From NCBI GenBank assembly GCA_022360175.1, contig JAKSDI010000038.1:33276-97275 (forward strand): a stretch of 64,000 nucleotides of DNA, in the 5' to 3' direction. The stretch's first letter is position 1, and each line of letters opens with the position of its first letter. Below the pieces are notes generated by a model. The model was not told the DNA's origin. It saw only the letters and a list, made by a program, of their open reading frames with translations, and did no database searches. Positions 19,036 to 27,646 of the stretch are shown here, one piece after another. Source of the DNA: Chitinophagales bacterium (GTDB lineage Bacteria; Bacteroidota; Bacteroidia; Chitinophagales; Saprospiraceae). The translations under genes were made by a program, and so were the position numbers.

Positions 19036-19782
19036 ATGATCGATATGAAAATCATTCAATATAGTAGCTTCTTTTTCTTTCTTTTGATATGCCAGGCTTG
19101 TGTAGCTCCTCTACAAACACCCGAAAAAATTGGAGCCAGCCATCTACCTGATGTCAATACATCAGAACCAGACATCGTTGTAGTAACACCTCCTGATGCT
19201 CCTCCATTATCTTATACTATCTATACCTGGCAAGATGAAACCAATGCGGATGGTATACGAGAAATCGTACTCTACGGTGAAAATCTACAAGTATTTGACT
19301 ACCTCGAAATTGGCAATGAGCAAATCCAGCTTGCTCCCAATGAAGATGGAAGCATCAGCAGGGGGATATTTCCGGAAGGGCTTTATGATAGACAAATCAT
19401 ATATGCTGTAGATGTTGATCAAAACATTCGATATCCTCTCCCGGAAGTGTTTATCAATAATAAAAATGAAGTTCCACAGATTAATAAATGTAGATTTTTC
19501 AAAGGCAATGAATTAATTCCTAACTGCCTTGAAGGAGAGGAAAAGGCTATTCAGTTTACATGCCTTGTTGAAGGGGTAGTACCTATCAAACCTGCTTTTA
19601 CGACTGCTTATATAGGGCGTAAGATCATCCCTGCCCAGCAGATCAGGTTCAAGGACGATACTATTTCTGGTTACCTCTTACCTAGCCAGGCTCAAGATTT
19701 GGAGGGAAATCAACCTTTCATGGTAGACTTTGGACTTGGTCAAAAATCGCTATCAGAAAATTTCTTTTTTTTACCAGACTAG
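19036..19782 (+). CDS. exported lipoprotein, IPT/TIG-like, function unknown
   Basis: 248 residues; an alternative ATG at 19045 gives a more compact signal (MKIIQYSSFFFFLLICQAC). Lipidation Cys lies in ICQACVAPL. The mature protein is beta-rich, and EIVLYGENLQVFDYLEIGNE resembles the start of an IPT/TIG immunoglobulin-like fold. Short segments such as FFKGNELIPNC follow. It is the last of three lipoproteins behind the ECF sigma factor, ending just before a long hairpin. Role unknown; a surface partner of the hydrolase is possible. Confidence 0.6.
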   Translation: MIDMKIIQYSSFFFFLLICQACVAPLQTPEKIGASHLPDVNTSEPDIVVVTPPDAPPLSYTIYTWQDETNADGIREIVLYGENLQVFDYLEIGNEQIQLAPNEDGSISRGIFPEGLYDRQIIYAVDVDQNIRYPLPEVFINNKNEVPQINKCRFFKGNELIPNCLEGEEKAIQFTCLVEGVVPIKPAFTTAYIGRKIIPAQQIRFKDDTISGYLLPSQAQDLEGNQPFMVDFGLGQKSLSENFFFLPD

Positions 19783-19895
19783 CGTACCCTTATGCTATGC
19801 TGCTTAGTTCTATACACAAATAAGGGTTTTTAACGAACCCAAGCGACTCATCCAAAGAACCATTTTTTATACCCTGTATTACCCTGAAAACAACC

Positions 19896-19933
19896 GAGTA
19901 AGTACTACCAAATAATTTGGTAGCTACTTACTC
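19896..19933 (+). terminator. long hairpin after the lipoprotein operon
   Basis: GAGTAAGTA (19896-19904) pairs with TACTTACTC (19925-19933), and CTACCAAA pairs with TTTGGTAG inside it, giving a 17-bp stem with one bulged C and a TAA loop. It is followed by CTTTTGG. Probable transcript end of the sigma/lipoprotein operon. Confidence 0.6.
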
Positions 19934-20085
19934 CTTTTGGCAGACTCTCTGTATTACAAGCAACAATCAAGGCAAATCATAACACTGATGGCTATTTTGA
20001 TTTTTGAGCGTGGCTTTACCCTAACCTACAAAAGTGGTGATAATAATCGTTGGGTATAAGTTTTAATACAGCAGAGTCGCATTAC

Positions 20086-20121
20086 GCAACCGGCAAGAGG
20101 GTATATGTTCAGGCCGGTTGC
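20086..20121. repeat. 9-bp GC-rich inverted repeat
   Basis: GCAACCGGC (20086-20094) and GCCGGTTGC (20113-20121) are perfectly complementary with an 18-nt loop. A TTGTTTTC tract follows. Terminator or structured leader; no gene lies between this and the next hairpin. Confidence 0.5.
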
Positions 20122-20214
20122 CTCTGTTGTTTTCTTGATGAAATCTGATCATACAGCGTGCAGTCTTCAATAAAACTACAGATTTCTAACATTTAATCGT
20201 ATTCGCTCCGGATG

Positions 20215-20250
20215 AAGGTTCCTGTCATTAAGTACCAGGAGCCTTCTTTT
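20215..20250 (+). terminator. intrinsic terminator-like hairpin
   Basis: AAGGTTCCTG (20215-20224) and CAGGAGCCTT (20236-20245) form a 10-bp stem with one T-G wobble, an 11-nt loop, then CTTTT. It lies about 130 bp before the response regulator ATG, so it could terminate a short upstream transcript or act in the regulator's leader. Confidence 0.55.
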
Positions 20251-20381
20251 ATATCCCCTTATCCTAAATGTTTTCCTCATATCTCCGCAACTTATATATG
20301 TAGCGCTCGTACAATAGAGATTGTAAGTAGTTCATAGTATTGAGCCACTTTAGTCAGTAAACAATCACAAATTTGCACCAT

Positions 20382-21653
20382 ATGGCAAAAGTGTTAATCG
20401 TTGATGATGAAAGAAGCATCCGTACCACCTTGCGCGATATTCTGGAGTTTGAAAAATATGATGTAGAAGAAGCCAGAGATGGAATGGAATGCCTCGTTAA
20501 ATTGAAGCAAAAAAAGTTTGATCTCGTCATTCTGGATATCAAAATGCCTAAAATGGATGGACTGGAAGCCCTAGAACGCATCCAGATACTCCAGCCGGAA
20601 ACACCCGTTATTATGATATCTGGCCATGCCAATATCGATACGGCGGTTGAAGCAGTTAAGAAAGGAGCTTTTGATTTCATTTCCAAGCCACCAGATCTCA
20701 ACAGATTGCTTATTACACTGCGTAACGCTCTTGATAAATCTAGTTTGGTGACGGAAACCAAAATGCTAAAACGCAAGGTAGCACAGTCCAAAGTACAGGA
20801 AATCATTGGAAAATCGGAGGCAATTGCCCTAGTAAAAGAAACGATTGAACGGGTAGGTCCTACAGATGCAAGAGTGCTGGTACTAGGACCCAATGGTACG
20901 GGTAAAGAATTGGTTGCGCGTTGGTTGCATGAAAAAAGTGCCCGCAATGAACACCCAATTATAGAGGTTAACTGTGCTGCCATCCCTGCTGAATTGATAG
21001 AGAGTGAATTATTTGGGCATGAAAAAGGAGCTTTTACTTCTGCACATAAGCAGCGCATTGGAAAGTTTGAACAAGCAAATGGAGGCACCCTTTTCCTGGA
21101 TGAAATTGGAGATATGAGCCTTTCTGCTCAGGCAAAAGTCCTTAGAGCTTTACAGGAAAACCGGATTACCCGAGTGGGAGGAGATAAAGAGATTAGTGTA
21201 GATGTACGGGTTATTGCTGCTACGAATAAAGACTTACGAAAGGAAATAGCTGCAGGCCGTTTTCGCGAAGATTTATACCACCGACTAGCAGTTATTATCA
21301 TCAATGTACCATCGCTCAACGACAGAAAGGTAGATATTCCAGGGCTTACAAAACATTTCATACAGCAAATTTGTAATGAATACGGTATTCAGGCTAAATC
21401 AATTAGTGAAGATGCCATTGGATTATTACAGTCTGTCAATTGGACTGGTAATATCCGGGAGTTACGCAATGTCGTAGAACGACTTATCATTTTAAGTGAA
21501 GACACGATCACGGCTGAAGCGGTAAAAAGATATGTTTTACCTACAAGTGCTGCTCCAACTCCCCGATTGGAAGATTTATTCCAACAATTTCAGGATAAAG
21601 AAGATCTTTATCAGTTCATTGAATCAGAATTTGCCAATTTTAAAAGCAATTAA
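20382..21653 (+). CDS. NtrC-like response regulator with AAA+ domain, no Fis-type HTH
   Basis: 423 residues from the ATG at 20382 (MAKVLIVDDERSIR); an in-frame TTG three codons earlier is unlikely. The receiver domain (1-120) has the phospho-acceptor Asp in LVILDIKMPKMDG and the conserved Lys in FISKPPD. The AAA+ domain (about 140-370) has Walker A GPNGTGKE and Walker B GGTLFLDEIGDMS. The sigma54-contact loop reads GAFTSA rather than GAFTGA. The C-terminus is short (after NIRELRNVVERLII) and I see no Fis-like DNA-binding helix-turn-helix. It may act without specific DNA binding or with an altered sigma contact. A terminator follows. Confidence 0.85.
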   Translation: MAKVLIVDDERSIRTTLRDILEFEKYDVEEARDGMECLVKLKQKKFDLVILDIKMPKMDGLEALERIQILQPETPVIMISGHANIDTAVEAVKKGAFDFISKPPDLNRLLITLRNALDKSSLVTETKMLKRKVAQSKVQEIIGKSEAIALVKETIERVGPTDARVLVLGPNGTGKELVARWLHEKSARNEHPIIEVNCAAIPAELIESELFGHEKGAFTSAHKQRIGKFEQANGGTLFLDEIGDMSLSAQAKVLRALQENRITRVGGDKEISVDVRVIAATNKDLRKEIAAGRFREDLYHRLAVIIINVPSLNDRKVDIPGLTKHFIQQICNEYGIQAKSISEDAIGLLQSVNWTGNIRELRNVVERLIILSEDTITAEAVKRYVLPTSAAPTPRLEDLFQQFQDKEDLYQFIESEFANFKSN

Positions 21654-21698
21654 TCCAAGCTTTTAAGCACATTACCATAAAAAAGATTAATTTTAGGA

Positions 21699-21729
21699 AA
21701 GCTCGTCCTATTTGGGACGGGCTTTTTTT
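21699..21729 (+). terminator. intrinsic terminator of the response regulator gene
   Basis: AAGCTCGTCC pairs with GGACGGGCTT (one wobble) around a short TATTTG loop, followed by seven T. It is 46 bp after the stop codon. Confidence 0.85.
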
Positions 21730-21750
21730 GCCTGCAAGCAGGCGGAAGGT

Positions 21751-21775
21751 GATGGTGATTTTTGAAATCACCATC
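21751..21775. repeat. 11-bp perfect hairpin
   Basis: GATGGTGATTT (21751-21761) and AAATCACCATC (21765-21775) with a TTG loop sit 20 bp before the LOG-family start codon. Could occlude initiation or terminate read-through. Shares GATGGTGATTT with the hairpin at 4089. Confidence 0.6.
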
Positions 21776-21795
21776 ATGTCGAAAAAAGAAAAATT

Positions 21796-22512
21796 ATGAC
21801 CGATCAACATGTGAAAAAAAGTCAAATGAAGAAGTGGAGTCACACTATGAAAGGTGAGAACTCCTGGACCATGTTTAAAGTAATTTCCGAATTTGTAGAA
21901 GGCTTTGAAACACTTAACAAATTTGGACCCTGCGTTTCAATTTTTGGATCTGCCCGTACCAAACCCGAGGATCCTGCCTACAAAATGGCAGTGGATATCG
22001 CCCGTCTACTAACAGAAGCCGGATATGGCATTATCACCGGAGGTGGCCCCGGCATCATGGAAGCGGGCAATAAAGGAGCCCATATCTATGGTGGCCGCTC
22101 TGTAGGTCTTAATATTGACCTTCCTTTCGAACAAGGCCACAATCAGTACATTGACATAGATAGCAACCTTAATTTCAGGTACTTTTTTGTTCGAAAAGTG
22201 ATGTTTGTAAAATATGCTCAGGCATTCATTGCGCTGCCTGGTGGTTTTGGTACAATGGATGAATTATTCGAAGTACTTACACTTGTACAAACCAATAAAA
22301 TCACGAAAGTTCCCATCATCCTTGTAGGCAGCAAATTTTGGGGAGGTTTAAGAGAATGGATAAAAAATACCATGCTAGAAAAAGCTAACAACATTAGCCC
22401 TAAAGACATGGACCTCATCCCTATCACCGATGATCCCGAAGAAGTTGTACAAATTATCAATGATTTCTACAAAGGTAAAGATGAGGAACTGAAGCCGAAT
22501 TATGAACTTTAG
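21796..22512 (+). CDS. LOG family protein (cytokinin-activating phosphoribohydrolase-like)
   Basis: 238 residues. The family's two signatures are present: GGGPGIMEAGNKGA (about 76-89) and PGGFGTMDE (about 149-157), which with the Arg/Glu between them form the nucleotide-binding and catalytic pocket of TIGR00730-type proteins. Enzymes of the family hydrolyse N6-modified AMP or AMP to the base and ribose 5-phosphate. Cytoplasmic; the physiological substrate here is unknown. The first 40 residues are extra charged sequence; the start could lie at a later Met (MKKWSHTMKGENSW). Terminated by a hairpin. Confidence 0.85.
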   Translation: MTDQHVKKSQMKKWSHTMKGENSWTMFKVISEFVEGFETLNKFGPCVSIFGSARTKPEDPAYKMAVDIARLLTEAGYGIITGGGPGIMEAGNKGAHIYGGRSVGLNIDLPFEQGHNQYIDIDSNLNFRYFFVRKVMFVKYAQAFIALPGGFGTMDELFEVLTLVQTNKITKVPIILVGSKFWGGLREWIKNTMLEKANNISPKDMDLIPITDDPEEVVQIINDFYKGKDEELKPNYEL

Positions 22513-22517
22513 GCAGC

Positions 22518-22539
22518 AAGCCCTACCCAGATGGGGCTT
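22518..22539 (+). terminator. hairpin just after the LOG gene
   Basis: AAGCCCTA (22518-22525) and TGGGGCTT (22532-22539), with one wobble, form a stem 6 bp past the stop codon, followed by CATCTTGTTT. Likely transcript end. Confidence 0.6.
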
Positions 22540-22570
22540 CATCTTGTTTCGCCGGATTTCATTTTATTCA

Positions 22571-22622
22571 ACAGTGTTTAGTAGGCAGTAAATCTGATGA
22601 CTCACTGCCTACTAAACACTGT
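22571..22622. repeat. 19-bp perfect inverted repeat
   Basis: Arms 22571-22589 (starts ACAGTGTTTAGTAGG) and 22604-22622 are exact reverse complements around a 14-nt loop. There is no T run on either side, so it is a poor terminator. Length and perfection suggest a small mobile-repeat remnant or a selected RNA hairpin. Confidence 0.8.
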
Positions 22623-22638
22623 ACTTACTCCAATGGAA

Positions 22639-22782
22639 TTACTCCATATCAATTTTCAAAAGAAGATAATCGTATTTTTTCAATAGGCCTTCTGATTTAA
22701 TCATTAGTTGAGCAGAGCGTTGATTGAAATGAACTTTAAGAGATGCTATGTTTAGCAATTCAAGAAGTTCTTTGAAAATTTT
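22639..22782 (-). pseudogene. possible gene remnant (C-terminal fragment)
   Basis: An open minus frame of 47 codons with no upstream start reads like protein: FKELLELLNIASLKVHFN, then RSAQLMIKSEGLLKKYDYLL, ending KIDME and a stop. It is bounded upstream by an in-frame stop. Nothing in the window resembles it. It may be the tail of a decayed gene, or chance. Confidence 0.3.
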
Positions 22783-22908
22783 TCAGCTTTGACTCTCAAA
22801 GAAAGTGGATTTTATGCGCTTCATGATGCCCAACACGTAGTTGTGATGAATAACAATATAATAGTGGCTAATAACAATCAGGCACAACAACTTTTCAAAA
22901 TAAAATAG
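22756..22908 (+). pseudogene. possible PAS-like gene remnant
   Basis: Fifty open codons without a start at the proper place, containing LKESGFYALHDAQ and VVVMNNNIIVANNNQAQQLF. The second block loosely resembles the beginning of a PAS domain. It overlaps the other remnant on the opposite strand, so at most one is real. Confidence 0.25.
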
Positions 22909-23225
22909 AATATTCCCCACCAAAACATTTATCGCTGACAATCAGCCCATTACATCTTTTACTGTTATTTTCAATTTTTAGACTATGGATTATTCACGAT
23001 AAAAAGCACTCCAATTATACATTTGGCCAAACACCACAAACCCACACAACACAACTACAAAACAGCAATAACATCAAATAAAATTTGGTCGACAAATATA
23101 GCTTTTCTATATTTGTCATCACATTGACATTTTTCCGCTCTCCCCCCTATGGAAAAATCGATCGCGTTCAACCAGCACTTGACGTTAAATAATGTATTAT
23201 TCATTCTCGCAATAACAGTAATCTT

Positions 23226-25244
23226 ATGAAAAAAAACAATTACACCTTTTTAAGGGCTGTTGCCATTATTGGTATCCTTCTGATAGGTTTCAGTCCCCTT
23301 TCTTTACAAGCTCAGTGTGCCTATTTAGGTGACCAATTTCTATCCTCTCCTGCACCTACAGTTGTAGGCGAACAGGTACAATTAACAACATGCTTATTTG
23401 GGGGTGAGTATCGTGAGATGACTGGCTTGCAAGCAGGGTCAACCTACCGTTTTGAAACCTGTGGCGATACTGATTTTGATACTCAAATAACAATTTTCCC
23501 CGCAGGCGGTGGAGCTTCTGTAGCTTTCAACGATGACTTCTGTGGTGTACAATCTTCTGTAGACTTTACTCCAAGCACTACAGGTGATTATGATGTGCAG
23601 ATTAACCAATTTGACTGTACAACCAATTCTACCTGTATGACACTCTGGGTTACACTGGTAAGTGGGGCTCCTTGTGATGATAATGAAGTAGTAATAGAAA
23701 TGGAGGATTCTTTCGGTGATGGCTGGAATGGAAATGTGCTAGATATTGTAGACGAAAATGGTAATATCGTAGAATCGGCTACCATTACAACTGGTTCTGA
23801 TGGTACTGCAACAGCTTGTCTGCCTGATGGCTGTTATACCGTAAATGTAGATGGCGGCATCTTTGATAGTGAAGTAAGCTGGGATATATATGTCAATGGC
23901 AACCTGGCACTCTCCGGTGGTGCTCCTGAAGATGGCCTGGAGTTGGATGTCAATGGCGGCTGCGGTGGCGGTGGCGGCGGTGACTGCACTGATAATGAAC
24001 TGTCACTCGCACTTGATTTAGATTTCTTTGCCAGCGAAACAAGCTGGGAAGTTTATGATGAGAATAATGCAATTGCCGCTTCTGGTGGTGGTTATATCAA
24101 TGGCCAGCCTGATGTAGTAGAGCCTCTTTGCCTACCTGATGGCTGTTATGATTTGTTTATTTATGACGCCTTTGGTGATGGTATATTCAGCGATGGAGAT
24201 TTTGAGGTGTTAGATGCATCCAATAATGTAATAGCATCTGGAGATGTTACAGGTTCTGGTGGCTTTATGACCGAATTCTGCGCTGGTGACGACGATGGAC
24301 CAACTTGTGAAGACGGCATGCAAAATGGCGATGAAGAAGGCGTCGATTGCGGTGGTTCTTATTGCCCGCCTTGTGGTCCTGTAGAAGGCGAACTTCCTTA
24401 TCCATGGCATGCATCCGTTGTAGGCCCAAGCGGTGACTGCAATGACTTTGGCTTTGACGATGCAACCTATGAGTTTACTGTCGCTGGCTGTGGCAATAAT
24501 GCTTTCCCTGGTACTACTATGGACGCAGTTGCTTTTGCCAATCAGACCATATGTGGAGACGGTGAAATAACATTAAAGGTAGAAAGTATTACCAATAATG
24601 GTTATGCAGGGGTGATGATTCGCGAAACAGAAGATGCCAATAGCAAGCAGGTATCACTGTTCTCTAATCTGACTAGCTCTTTACGCCATGAAGTACGTTA
24701 TATGGCAGGAGCGAATAAAGTTGTACAAAACTTTGTAAAGCCTGCTCCTTACTGGTTGAAATTACAGCGCCAGGGCGATTGGGTATTTGCTTATTACTCT
24801 TCAACTGGTATGGGCTACCAATATGTACACGGGGTATACATACCTATGAATTATTGCATAGAAATTGGTATGGCTACCTTCTCTTATCTACCAGGAGCAG
24901 TAGCTACAGCCACATTCTCAAACGTAAATGTAGTTGGTTCTCCAGCTCCGGCAATGGAAACACCAGGTATAGAAATAGCAGATATGGATCGCCTGCAAGC
25001 GGCCCGCTTATTCCCTAATCCTGCTCAAAGTAATGTAACAGTAGAATTTGCACCAAATACGGAGGCATCTACTTATCTAACGCTTCGCAATGAGCTTGGC
25101 CAGGTAATTGAGCAGCGCCAGCTAGAGCCTGCTGCTTTCCGTACAGAATGGGCAGTAGAAAGTTTAAACAATGGGGTTTACTTCATCGAAATAAATAGAG
25201 ATGGGGAAATACCTCAGGTATTAAGATTTGTAAAAGCTAACTAA
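23226..25244 (+). CDS. T9SS-secreted cysteine-containing multidomain protein
   Basis: 672 residues. Signal peptide 1-30 (ends SLQAQ). An N-terminal beta domain (31-145, GSTYRFETCGDTDFDTQITI) resembles pre-peptidase C-terminal domains. Two related beta units follow (150-245 and 255-350; both contain LPDGCY and DGIF/FGDG motifs), separated by a CGGGGGG linker. A Cys-rich block DGMQNGDEEGVDCGG lies near 363-377. The concanavalin-like module is about 390-580 (AGVMIRET, PYWLKLQRQGDW) and the T9SS sorting domain 592-672 (LFPNPAQSN to VLRFVKAN). The last two modules match the proteins at 7652 and 25810. Surface-exposed or released; ligand unknown. Confidence 0.85.
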   Translation: MKKNNYTFLRAVAIIGILLIGFSPLSLQAQCAYLGDQFLSSPAPTVVGEQVQLTTCLFGGEYREMTGLQAGSTYRFETCGDTDFDTQITIFPAGGGASVAFNDDFCGVQSSVDFTPSTTGDYDVQINQFDCTTNSTCMTLWVTLVSGAPCDDNEVVIEMEDSFGDGWNGNVLDIVDENGNIVESATITTGSDGTATACLPDGCYTVNVDGGIFDSEVSWDIYVNGNLALSGGAPEDGLELDVNGGCGGGGGGDCTDNELSLALDLDFFASETSWEVYDENNAIAASGGGYINGQPDVVEPLCLPDGCYDLFIYDAFGDGIFSDGDFEVLDASNNVIASGDVTGSGGFMTEFCAGDDDGPTCEDGMQNGDEEGVDCGGSYCPPCGPVEGELPYPWHASVVGPSGDCNDFGFDDATYEFTVAGCGNNAFPGTTMDAVAFANQTICGDGEITLKVESITNNGYAGVMIRETEDANSKQVSLFSNLTSSLRHEVRYMAGANKVVQNFVKPAPYWLKLQRQGDWVFAYYSSTGMGYQYVHGVYIPMNYCIEIGMATFSYLPGAVATATFSNVNVVGSPAPAMETPGIEIADMDRLQAARLFPNPAQSNVTVEFAPNTEASTYLTLRNELGQVIEQRQLEPAAFRTEWAVESLNNGVYFIEINRDGEIPQVLRFVKAN

Positions 25245-25260
25245 CTAACATAAAAAGTAC

Positions 25261-25292
25261 CAGGCACGAAGTAATACGGCCTGATTGCTTTT
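25261..25292 (+). terminator. terminator-like hairpin, copy 1
   Basis: CAGGC (25261-25265) and GCCTG (25279-25283) followed by ATTGCTTTT. The same structure in the same place follows the paralogous gene (27405-27437), showing that the 3' flank was duplicated with the gene end. Confidence 0.55.
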
Positions 25293-25300
25293 CATTTTTC

Positions 25301-25470
25301 GGTGGCTTTAACCGCCGAATGAGAAAATTTATTGGCGGCTATTAAAATTTAAAAATAACCGCTTATTTCCGGACACAGGTTCCGGTATGTTTAGGGGTCC
25401 ACGAATTACACTTATTTCACGAATTTTCAAGACTTTCGTGCAATTCGAGTCATTTGTGGACCTCTTCTTC
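25301..25470. repeat. palindromic intergenic repeat, copy A
   Basis: The core runs from GGTCCAC (25396-25402) to GTGGACC (25456-25462), enclosing CACGAATTTTC and TTTCGTG hairpin arms. The left half contains ACCGCCGAAT and TTGGCGGCT. Copies B and C are near 27444 and 27647. Copy A has about 30 extra bases between the two halves. No coding sequence. Confidence 0.85.
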
Positions 25471-25809
25471 ATCCTTTTTCTCGGAATACTTTCTATAGCA
25501 TTCGGGATTTTTTAGATACAGAATTTACAAATATTAAGAACCTTTTTTTGTTCTTTACGTATACCATAACCAAATTTCTTCCCCAAATATTAGGATAGTA
25601 TAATGGATATGGTTTGGTGAACAACTTTTTCACCTTTCTGTTACCTTATACAACCTCCCCTCCTATTTGAACATTTATCGTATCAAACTTTCTAGCTACT
25701 AAACACTCCCCCCCTTAGTGCATATACAGTTCTATGATTAAACCATAAATGTTCTGATTTATCACGCACAGATTCTCCGCAACCATAAACATTTTTAATT
25801 TAACATTTA
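25471..25809. other. AT-rich intergenic region
   Basis: About 340 bp between repeat copy A and the next T9SS gene. No hairpin, tRNA or open frame of note. It presumably holds the promoter for 25810, but no consensus -7 box was found. Confidence 0.4.
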
Positions 25810-27393
25810 ATGTATTCGTTTATGAAAATTCTAGATTTACGTATTCCCCTACTCGCAAGTTTATTTATGCTCGCAGTAGCCAGTACTACTTTTGGACAAG
25901 GTGGAGGAGATTTTCCTTCCAATTTATCAGCAGATGAACTTTCAGGCCTCCTAAATGGAGATGTACCAATAGGGGTATTTGGGAGCTCACAAAAAGACAT
26001 AGAAGTAAAACCATTGGAAGCTCCTGTTTCCCAGCGAAGCGGAGATTGCTCGGATATTACCACCATATACAACACTAATAATGGTGCTTCCGGCAATATG
26101 TTTAATGTAACCAATGTCTCTGATGTGCCTATCATTATCAACTATTTTGATGGGGTAATGGAATCTTTTGCTCCCAATCCTGCTACTGTAAAAGTATGGT
26201 ATAGAGAAGGAGGCTATCAGGGCGTTGAAACTAATGCCAGCGCCTGGACTTTTCTGGGAGAAGACAATACGGTAGTTGCTCAGGGCAATGACAATCCGAC
26301 ACGAATCAATGTAGGAGGGCTTATTTTGCAACCAGGAATTACCTATGGCTTATTCATATACGATACGGGTTCTAATACAGACTATAGAAACGGAGCCAAT
26401 ACCTATGACAATGGCGATCTACTTATCCAAACAGGCTTAGGCAGAGGCTCAAATAACAACAATCCTTTTGGTGGTGGGGTTTTTAATCCCAGGACCTGGA
26501 ATGGTACCATACATTACTGTAAATTAGACCTTCCTGCACCATGGATACATACTTCTGTAGGCACTGCTGACGATTGCAATTTTGCATATCAAAATGCGCT
26601 TTCAGGAGATTATGGTGTACTTAGTTGTGTCAATAATGCTTTCCCAGGTACCACAAGTGATAATGTATCATATGCTTATCAATCTGTTTGTGGAGATGGA
26701 GAAATTACTGTAAAAGTAGAAAGTGTAAGCTCCAACGGCTATGGTGGTATTATGATCAGAGAAACTACTGCCGCTAATGCCAAGCAAGTTTCTATGTTTT
26801 CAAATCTTACCAATGTTATCCGTTGGGAAAGCAGAGCAATGACAGCTATGCCTAAATCTGTACAATCATTCTACAAGCCTTCTCCTTTCTGGTTGCGCTT
26901 AGTGCGCCAGGGAGATTGGATATTTGGGTATTACTCTTCTACGGGATACAACTTCCAGATCGTACAGGCTGTATATGTTCCTATGGGATACTGCGTTGAA
27001 TATGGCATGGCTGCATTCTCTTATGTTGTTGGAGAAACTGCATCTGCTACTTTTTCTAATGTTTCCCTTATTGGTGGTGGCGATCTGCAAGATAGTGAAG
27101 GCTTTTTGCAGACACCAGGAGTAGAATCTATTAGCATGGACCGCCAACAAGTGAATCTATACCCCAACCCTGCTTATAACAATATAATAGTAGCGTTTGC
27201 ACCAAGTGCTGAGTCTTCTACTCATTTGACTCTCCGTAATGAGCTAGGACAGTTAATCGAGCAGCGTCAATTAGAGCCCGATGCTTTCCGCACAGAATGG
27301 ACCATAGAAAGTTTAAACAATGGGGTTTACTTCATCGAAATCAATAGAGATGGGGAAGTACCTCAGGTACTACGATTTGTAAAAGCCAACTAA
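25810..27393 (+). CDS. T9SS-secreted protein sharing C-terminal modules with its neighbour
   Basis: 527 residues; an alternative ATG at 25822 gives a shorter signal peptide (MKILDLRIPLLASLF). Cleavage is expected after TTFGQ. The unique N-terminal half (31-235) is beta-rich (IINYFDGVMESFAPNPATVK, GITYGLFIYDTGSN) and resembles the protein-binding halves of other Bacteroidota surface proteins without a named domain. The concanavalin-like module is about 243-420 (GGIMIRET, PFWLRLVRQGDW) and the T9SS sorting domain 448-527. The last 27 codons are nearly identical at the DNA level to those of the 23226 gene. Surface role inferred. Confidence 0.83.
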   Translation: MYSFMKILDLRIPLLASLFMLAVASTTFGQGGGDFPSNLSADELSGLLNGDVPIGVFGSSQKDIEVKPLEAPVSQRSGDCSDITTIYNTNNGASGNMFNVTNVSDVPIIINYFDGVMESFAPNPATVKVWYREGGYQGVETNASAWTFLGEDNTVVAQGNDNPTRINVGGLILQPGITYGLFIYDTGSNTDYRNGANTYDNGDLLIQTGLGRGSNNNNPFGGGVFNPRTWNGTIHYCKLDLPAPWIHTSVGTADDCNFAYQNALSGDYGVLSCVNNAFPGTTSDNVSYAYQSVCGDGEITVKVESVSSNGYGGIMIRETTAANAKQVSMFSNLTNVIRWESRAMTAMPKSVQSFYKPSPFWLRLVRQGDWIFGYYSSTGYNFQIVQAVYVPMGYCVEYGMAAFSYVVGETASATFSNVSLIGGGDLQDSEGFLQTPGVESISMDRQQVNLYPNPAYNNIIVAFAPSAESSTHLTLRNELGQLIEQRQLEPDAFRTEWTIESLNNGVYFIEINRDGEVPQVLRFVKAN

Positions 27394-27404
27394 CATAACA
27401 AGTA

Positions 27405-27437
27405 CCAGGCACTAAGTGATATAGCCTGGTTGCTTTT
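27405..27437 (+). terminator. terminator-like hairpin, copy 2
   Basis: CCAGGC (27405-27410) and GCCTGG (27424-27429), then TTGCTTTT. Paralogous to 25261-25292. Confidence 0.6.
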
Positions 27438-27443
27438 CTTGTT

Positions 27444-27594
27444 GTGGCAGCTTTAGCCGCCGAATGGAAAAGTTTATTAGCGGCTAATTATTCCGGGCAC
27501 AGATGCCGGTATGTTTAGGGGTCCACGAATTACACTTATTTCACGAATTTTCAAGATTTTCGTGCAATTTGAGTAATCCGTGGACCTCTTCTTC
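27444..27594. repeat. palindromic intergenic repeat, copy B
   Basis: Same order of blocks as copy A: GCCGCCGAATGG, then AGCGGCTAATTATTCCGGGC, GGTCCACGAATTACAC, TTTCGTGCAATT and GTGGACCTCTTC. Lies directly after the terminator of the 527-residue protein gene. Confidence 0.85.
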
Positions 27595-27646
27595 TTTCTA
27601 TATTTTTATTATTGCTAATTATATCCAGCAACAACTGTTATTCTGA

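Larger units (their letters stand above)
19783..20381. other. intergenic region with three hairpins
   Basis: About 600 bp without a convincing gene. Three inverted repeats are visible: 19896-19933, 20086-20121 and 20215-20245. The last is followed by a T run and looks like a terminator. The 3' part must hold the promoter of the response regulator gene, but no clear TAnnTTTG box was found. Confidence 0.5.
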
